Origin: Guadua angustifolia | Taxonomy: Eukaryota > Streptophyta > Magnoliopsida > Poales > Poaceae | DNA length: 64,000 bases | Reading direction: 5' to 3' | Assembly (NCBI GenBank): GCA_036346375.1 | Contig: CM070502.1 | Coordinates: 18,018,924 to 18,082,923 of the forward strand | The notes under the pieces: generated by a model | The model's input: the letters and a program-made list of their open reading frames with translations, nothing else | What the model was told of the DNA's origin: nothing | The model's database searches: none | Position numbers and translations under genes: made by a program | Part shown: piece after piece, positions 59,785-64,000 of the stretch | Numbering within the stretch: the first letter of the stretch is position 1 | How the letters are laid out: each line of letters opens with the position of its first letter

Positions 59785-60146
59785 TGTTAAAATCAGGCTA
59801 GGACTAACACACACCTTTCCCTTGTATACATTGGCTGGAACACAAGAGAATCAAAACGAACAAATCATATAGACACAAGAGATTTGCGTCGCTGAAAAAG
59901 CATGAGACATTTTCTAGGTGTTCTCTGCTTATATTTGTATAGACCAACGATTACATACTAAGGAAACTTGAACTGGACTTGGAAACAAGCAATTGGTCAT
60001 CCACAATCCGTGCCAACCCACGGCAGATTTCCAAATGCTTTACAAAATGGAATGTAAAGATCACACTGCAAAAATAGCGCTAACAGACCGACTAATTAGG
60101 ACCAAAAGGTAGAAAAAAAACATGACACAACTAGCTTACTTCAACA
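59785..60146 (-). repeat. 5' LTR of the copia element
   Basis: Plus-strand ends are TGTTAAAATC and CTTCAACA. It is the full-length LTR (362 bp); its match with 51986-52283 identifies the pair. Confidence 0.9.
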
Positions 60147-60603
60147 AATAATAGTAGAATACTTGAAGCATTCAAAGTTTTAAAGTAGGGTATTTCTGAA
60201 CATTGTGCAAGCAAAACAATAGCATCGTGTTTTCAGAGATATTCATATTTCAAGATTTATTTTACATCTGGCATCTTCATTCTTGTTCGAACAATAGTGG
60301 AAACAAATCCTATAATTGCATATTTAGGAGGAGGAAATGAGAAGGCACAGTTTACAATTGATGCATACTAGATCAATGCCCGTGCGTTGCTACGAAAAAT
60401 AAAATCGGTAACGAAACATAAAGGTCAAGCAATAAAAGAAAATTGTGCTACAAGATCAAACATCTATTTCTCCCGATTACAAAAGTTTTTATGGTTTCTT
60501 GTTCGGTATGAATTAAAACCAAATATATTGTACGTAGCAATATATATTACCAATCTCAAAAATCAATCAATCATTTTTACCCCTTTTTGCAATTTATATT
60601 ACC
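60147..60603. other. No gene recognised
   Basis: AT-rich sequence lies between the copia LTR and the ABCC fragment. It could be intron of the EAPP-like gene that the copia element entered, but I see no exon. Confidence 0.4.
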
Positions 60604-61500
60604 AGCTCGCGTTCCTCTTCCTCTGGCCATGCCCGCAGCGCACGCTCCTCGACACCGTTTTCCTCGTCACCTCGCTCGTCCTCATCATCCACCACCTTCG
60701 CAGGAGCGATACGGGGGCTTCCCCCGAGCACGAGGCGGCTACTGCTGAAGCCACCGCCATTCCAGACCACTGGCAGCTATGTGGTCGCGCTAGAGGCGTC
60801 TGCTGTCCTCCTCGCGTTCGTGTTCTTCCTCCTGCCGAGAAGGCCATGGCGTGTTGTGGAGTCCGCCTTCCTCGCCGCCCACTTCGTCACGCACGTTATG
60901 GCCGCGTGGTCAGTCGCCTCGGTGGAAAGGGCCACCACCACCACCCAGCCTTTGCACCTTCGTGTCTTCCATTTCGGCGGTGGTCCGCTACGCCGACGGT
61001 TCGCTGCTCTTCCCAGATGACCCTCTCGCCTTTGCCAGCCTACTCGTCTCCATGCCTCTGGCGTACCTAACCATCATTGGCTTCACCGGCCATGACACTG
61101 GAGCCCATGAAGGTGAACCAGAAAACACCAGCGCCGAGGCACCCGCCACGCCATGTGCCGCCACGTCGTTCCTCTCTCTCGCGACGTTCAGTTGGATCAA
61201 CCTGTTTATCTCCAAGGGGAATGCTAATGACTCTCTCAGCGCCGACAACGTCCCACTGGTGTCACCGGGCAACCGCGCTGAAGCGTCGTACGCTTTGTTC
61301 ACATCCAACTGGCCGGCGCTGAGGTCACGACACCCGGTGGGCGTCGCGCTCTGGCTGTCCTTCTGGCCGCAGTTACTACTAACCGCGACGCTCGATCTCC
61401 TGCGTCTCGTGGCCACATACGTCGGTCCATCACTTATTGATTAGTTCATCAAGTTCATTCACCGCGGCGGCACAACATAGGAGATCTTGAATGAATTCTC
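60604..61500 (+). pseudogene. ABC transporter C family (MRP) N-terminal pseudogene
   Basis: 60604-60780 reads FLFLWPCPQRTLLDTVFLVT, a first membrane segment of plant ABCC proteins. The frame then changes to 60781-60960 (membrane segments FVFFLLPRRPW and FVTHVMAAWSV) and again to 60970-61441 (YADGSLLFPDDPLAFASLLV, SFLSLATFSWINLFISKG, ALWLSFWPQLLLTATLDLLR, VATYVGPSLID). A TAG at 61442-61444 interrupts what would go on as FIKFIHRGGTT. With two frame changes, two stops and no nucleotide-binding domain, only the TMD0 and start of TMD1 region remain. Plant ABCC proteins move glutathione conjugates and other compounds, mostly across the tonoplast. Confidence 0.8.
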
Positions 61501-61899
61501 TTGACTGATTCTGTAAAAATTGTACAGCATATATAGAGTACAATAGGAATGATTGGCCGGCTATTAATTACCAGCAATAATCAGAGATTTTGCTATAATA
61601 ATCAACCATATTTAGAGAGATATGGCTGGCTGTAAATCAGAAAAGAATAATTGGTTATAATGACTGGCCATTATCGGAGATATGAGGGGTTAGGAAGAAC
61701 GAACCGCTGCCACCAACTGCAAATTTATATTAGTAGAGATACAGTCAAGCAAAAAAGGACTTCCTATAATAGTGGTTTGTCCGTTGTGCGACAGCGAAAC
61801 GGGACGGAGACGCAAATGGCCCACCTGTCAGCGAAACAGTCAAGCAAAAAGGATGGCTCCGGTTCAATCAACTTCACCACTGATTTTATTTTGCTGCAA

Positions 61900-62650
61900 T
61901 ATTTGGGTAGATAATTTTCAAACTTTTTGACCGAAGTAAATGGATAGAGATTAACGTCTGGTAAAATTTTTAGATAAACGTGAGTTACCTAAAAATAATT
62001 AATATTCCTACAACAGTGACTGCTCTAAATTCTTATTTCAGATTTTGATTTTTATTTGAGAGTAAATTAAGTATATTATTTTTGAAACTTTTTATTTAAT
62101 TTTTACTTGAGATAATTATATTAATTTAAAATTTTAAGATCAGAATATTTCTCAATTATTTTATATAAATTCTGACATTGCAATTTCCAGATTTTTAGAA
62201 TTTCAGTTTTAAATTTTAAAAGTCATAAATAACATTATTATTTTATGATATTTTTACCAGATGTGTAAATAGCATTGAGGTTTACATGGTAATTTTACAG
62301 CTCCATTTAATATTCCAATATTTTATGTAAATTCTGACAATGCATTACTTTTATACAAAAGTTGCCTTTTTATTTTATCTCTTCATTTCCCCATGCATAA
62401 AATTTCATTCTGTGGACAAAATAGTTTATTTTCATGCTCAGGATCTCATGGTAAATTTTTCAAATTTTTAATTTTTACTTCTTTGCCTTTTCTCCTTTTC
62501 ATTCTTTATTTCTCATTTGTTTGATTCTTCTTGCAACACAAAAATCCAAGAAAATCCAAATAAAACCAGAAGCATCAAGAAAATTCCAAAAATATTCACA
62601 TTCAAATTTAAACATTATATTTCACTGTTCTAAAATTTTGGGCTATTACA
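61900..62650 (-). mobile_element. LTR fragment, minus orientation
   Basis: Read from 62650 downward it starts TGTAATAGCCCAAAATTTTA, close to the solo LTR start, and continues with words found at 27131-27990 (for example ATTGTCAGAATTT). The other end is not clear. It abuts the 3' flank of receptor kinase copy 3; an LTR of related type abuts the same flank at copy 1. Confidence 0.5.
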
Positions 62651-63046
62651 GCACGACAATTTTTTTCTGCATGTAAAATGCCAGTAGCCTATATCTAGCT
62701 TATTCCTAGTAGTATTATAAAACATGGAAACTTGGAGGACCGACTTTCAAATATGTGTATTTCATCTTGTTGAGAAAATTTGTAATGGTTATACAAAAGT
62801 TCAATCAGACAAAAAAAAAAAAGAATCAGCAAATGTTTTGCTTTTATACTAGCATATCTCTTACAGAAATCATATTACATTGAAACCGTTTTTCACGGCA
62901 AGCGTGAAAAATCCTTCTTGCTTTTGAATTGCTTTATTTTGTTTTACATTTGAAAAACACATGCATCCGCGAATGGTTCTTCAAAATATAAGACACACAT
63001 CACAATAAAAGTACTTGGCATATCTTCTGTCGTCGCATTCGTCTCC
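62651..63046 (-). other. 3' flank of receptor kinase copy 3 (empty site)
   Basis: 62651-62830 matches 5036-5389 and 62833-63046 matches 17193-17400, without the 127-bp MITE or the 11.8-kb CACTA. Single TTCCTAGT and TGT sites mark where those elements entered the copy 1 flank. Confidence 0.85.
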
Positions 63047-63463
63047 TTAATCGAGTGTGGTTTTGATTGCATGCAGCTCCTTGATGATATCTTTGGTTGA
63101 CATTCTAGTAGACGGCATTTCCTCAGAGCAAAACATCCCAAGTTTGAGAAGAGAAATCAGAGAGTCGACCCTTCTTCTGTCTGATGGACCATCCACTGTT
63201 GCAGGGCCATTTTCAAGCTCCGTCACTAATTCCATGTCGATAATGTCCATCGCTCTGCTGTTCAAGGCCATCCCAACATACTTGCGAAGGCTTATAGTCC
63301 TTGCTCAAATGTGTTTTCTGTGGGCCTCTTTCCGGTTACCATTTCAAGAAGAAGAACTCCGAAGCTATAAATGTCTCCATGAGTTGAAACCATATTTGCA
63401 GCAGCATACTCTGTTGCATTGAACAGTGATGTCACAATAACTAACAATTAAGGAACATTTTAT
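63047..63463 (-). pseudogene. LRR receptor-like kinase copy 3, exon 2 fragment
   Basis: Exon 2 of the receptor kinase (63047-63410) encodes the kinase C-lobe, including STHGDIYSFG-type sequence and the HAIKTTLD end, followed by about 50 bp of intron. A 2-bp insertion (GGCTTATAGTCC where copy 1 has GGCTTAGTCC, near 63294) breaks the frame. Similarity to copies 1 and 2 stops abruptly at 63463, and the upstream exon is not in the window; unrelated sequence follows. Confidence 0.88.
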
Positions 63464-64000
63464 CTATACCCCTTTATAATTCACCAGTTGGATTTTTTTT
63501 ACAGCCACACGTCTTTTTTGCCTTCCACAGAAAGATTTTTCTCTATCCACCCTAATATGTGCACCCAAAAACACTCTTCCTCAAAACGGTTACGGCAAGA
63601 TATTTTATCACAGTACTTCATCAAATCTAATGGTCCAAATCATTAGGTTCATCTATCCTCTAATCTAATCAAATCACGCGCCGCACAAATCATAGCTTCC
63701 CCTCCCCCGCGCCGCACAACTCACGCGGAAAACCCTACCTGTGGCTTGAACATCGTTGCTCCCCGTGGCCAAAGGGGATCGCCGCACAACTCACGCGGAG
63801 ATCGCCGCCGTCGCCTTGCTGCCTTCCGTATCGCTATCGTTGCTCCCCGTGGCCATCCCCCCTCCACCCTGCGGCTGGCGCCGCCAGTGTGCAGCCCGTG
63901 GGGAAGGCGACGGGAGAGGCCAAATCCTGCGTTGTTGCCGCCGTAAAGGAAGGAGCGACGCCTCCGTCCGTGGGGAAGGTTCCGTCGCCCGCATGCTCCT
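63464..64000. other. No gene recognised
   Basis: After an AT-rich start the sequence becomes GC-rich from about 63690, with repeated GCCGCACAACTCACGCGG and GTTGCTCCCCGTGGCCA words (each at least twice). This may be the first exon or leader of a gene running off the right edge, or a repeat. The short frames on both strands show no domain. Confidence 0.3.

Larger units (their letters stand above)
51986..60146 (-). mobile_element. Ty1-copia retrotransposon, near full length, with two nested insertions
   Basis: The 5' LTR is 59785-60146 (362 bp) and the 3' LTR 51986-52283 (298 bp, with a deletion of roughly 60 bp near its outer end). Next to the 5' LTR, 59767-59784 read on the minus strand is TTTGGTATCAGAGCCCAG, a primer-binding site for initiator tRNA-Met. 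A polypurine-like AGGGAGGTGA lies at about 52285-52294. Gag, protease, integrase, reverse transcriptase and RNase H follow in copia order. Without the nested 54536-56912 and 53382-54011 insertions the element is about 5.15 kb, normal for copia. The flanking 5-mers (GAATC and AATAA) do not match, so an outer end has been altered. Confidence 0.9.

Overview
The window is nuclear DNA from a grass (Poaceae). The evidence is an LRR-XII (Xa21/EFR/FLS2-type) receptor kinase family with the conserved kinase intron, CACTA transposons with the subterminal repeats usual in grasses, long solo LTRs, Ty1-copia elements and foldback MITEs. I cannot name the species. No bacterial-type operon, CRISPR array or phage is present; the window is a resistance-gene-like cluster embedded in nested transposons.

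Layout. 1-1360: unassigned sequence with a degenerate tRNA-Leu-like stretch. 1361-5030: a 3.7-kb solo LTR with a CCCCC target duplication. 5036-5389 and 17193-17400: the 3' flank of receptor kinase copy 1, split by an 11.8-kb CACTA element (5390-17189, target duplication TGT). That element carries a TNP2-type transposase (12.5-15.6 kb) and a Transposase_24/Ulp1-like second gene (6.0-8.8 kb), both on the minus strand. 17401-20761: receptor kinase copy 1, intact, two exons, 1034 aa. 21135-23607: a near-palindromic foldback element with arms of about 1 kb, just upstream of copy 1. 24.0-29.0 kb: duplicated copy-1 upstream DNA, a decayed CACTA with a third Ulp1-like remnant, microsatellites, two MITEs and an LTR fragment. 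29175-32537: receptor kinase copy 2, broken by one extra T. 34160-36232: 3' half of a Ty1-copia element. 36.2-44.7 kb: AT-rich repeats, a nitrilase pseudogene, a hAT transposase relic, a 358-bp MITE and a 190-bp tandem repeat. 44712-50210: a second solo LTR of the first family, with a 2.5-kb CACTA (46920-49401, target duplication AGA) inside it. 51.8-60.1 kb: an E2F-associated-phosphoprotein-like exon fragment beside a near-complete Ty1-copia element that itself contains a Tourist-like MITE and an LTR element full of 39-bp GC-rich repeats. 60.6-61.5 kb: an ABCC transporter N-terminal pseudogene. 61.9-62.65 kb: LTR fragment. 62.65-63.46 kb: receptor kinase copy 3, last exon only.

How it fits together. 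The three receptor kinase copies lie in the same orientation and share exon 2 and 3' flanking sequence; copies 1 and 2 also share upstream sequence, so the cluster grew by tandem duplication. Copy 3 keeps an uninterrupted 3' flank and serves as the empty site for two insertions next to copy 1, which fixes their ends to the base. Copy 1 is the only gene that looks able to make a complete host protein. Its kinase is non-RD (HCD catalytic loop), as in pattern-recognition immune receptors. The other coding sequence is transposon-derived or consists of host gene fragments with frameshifts.
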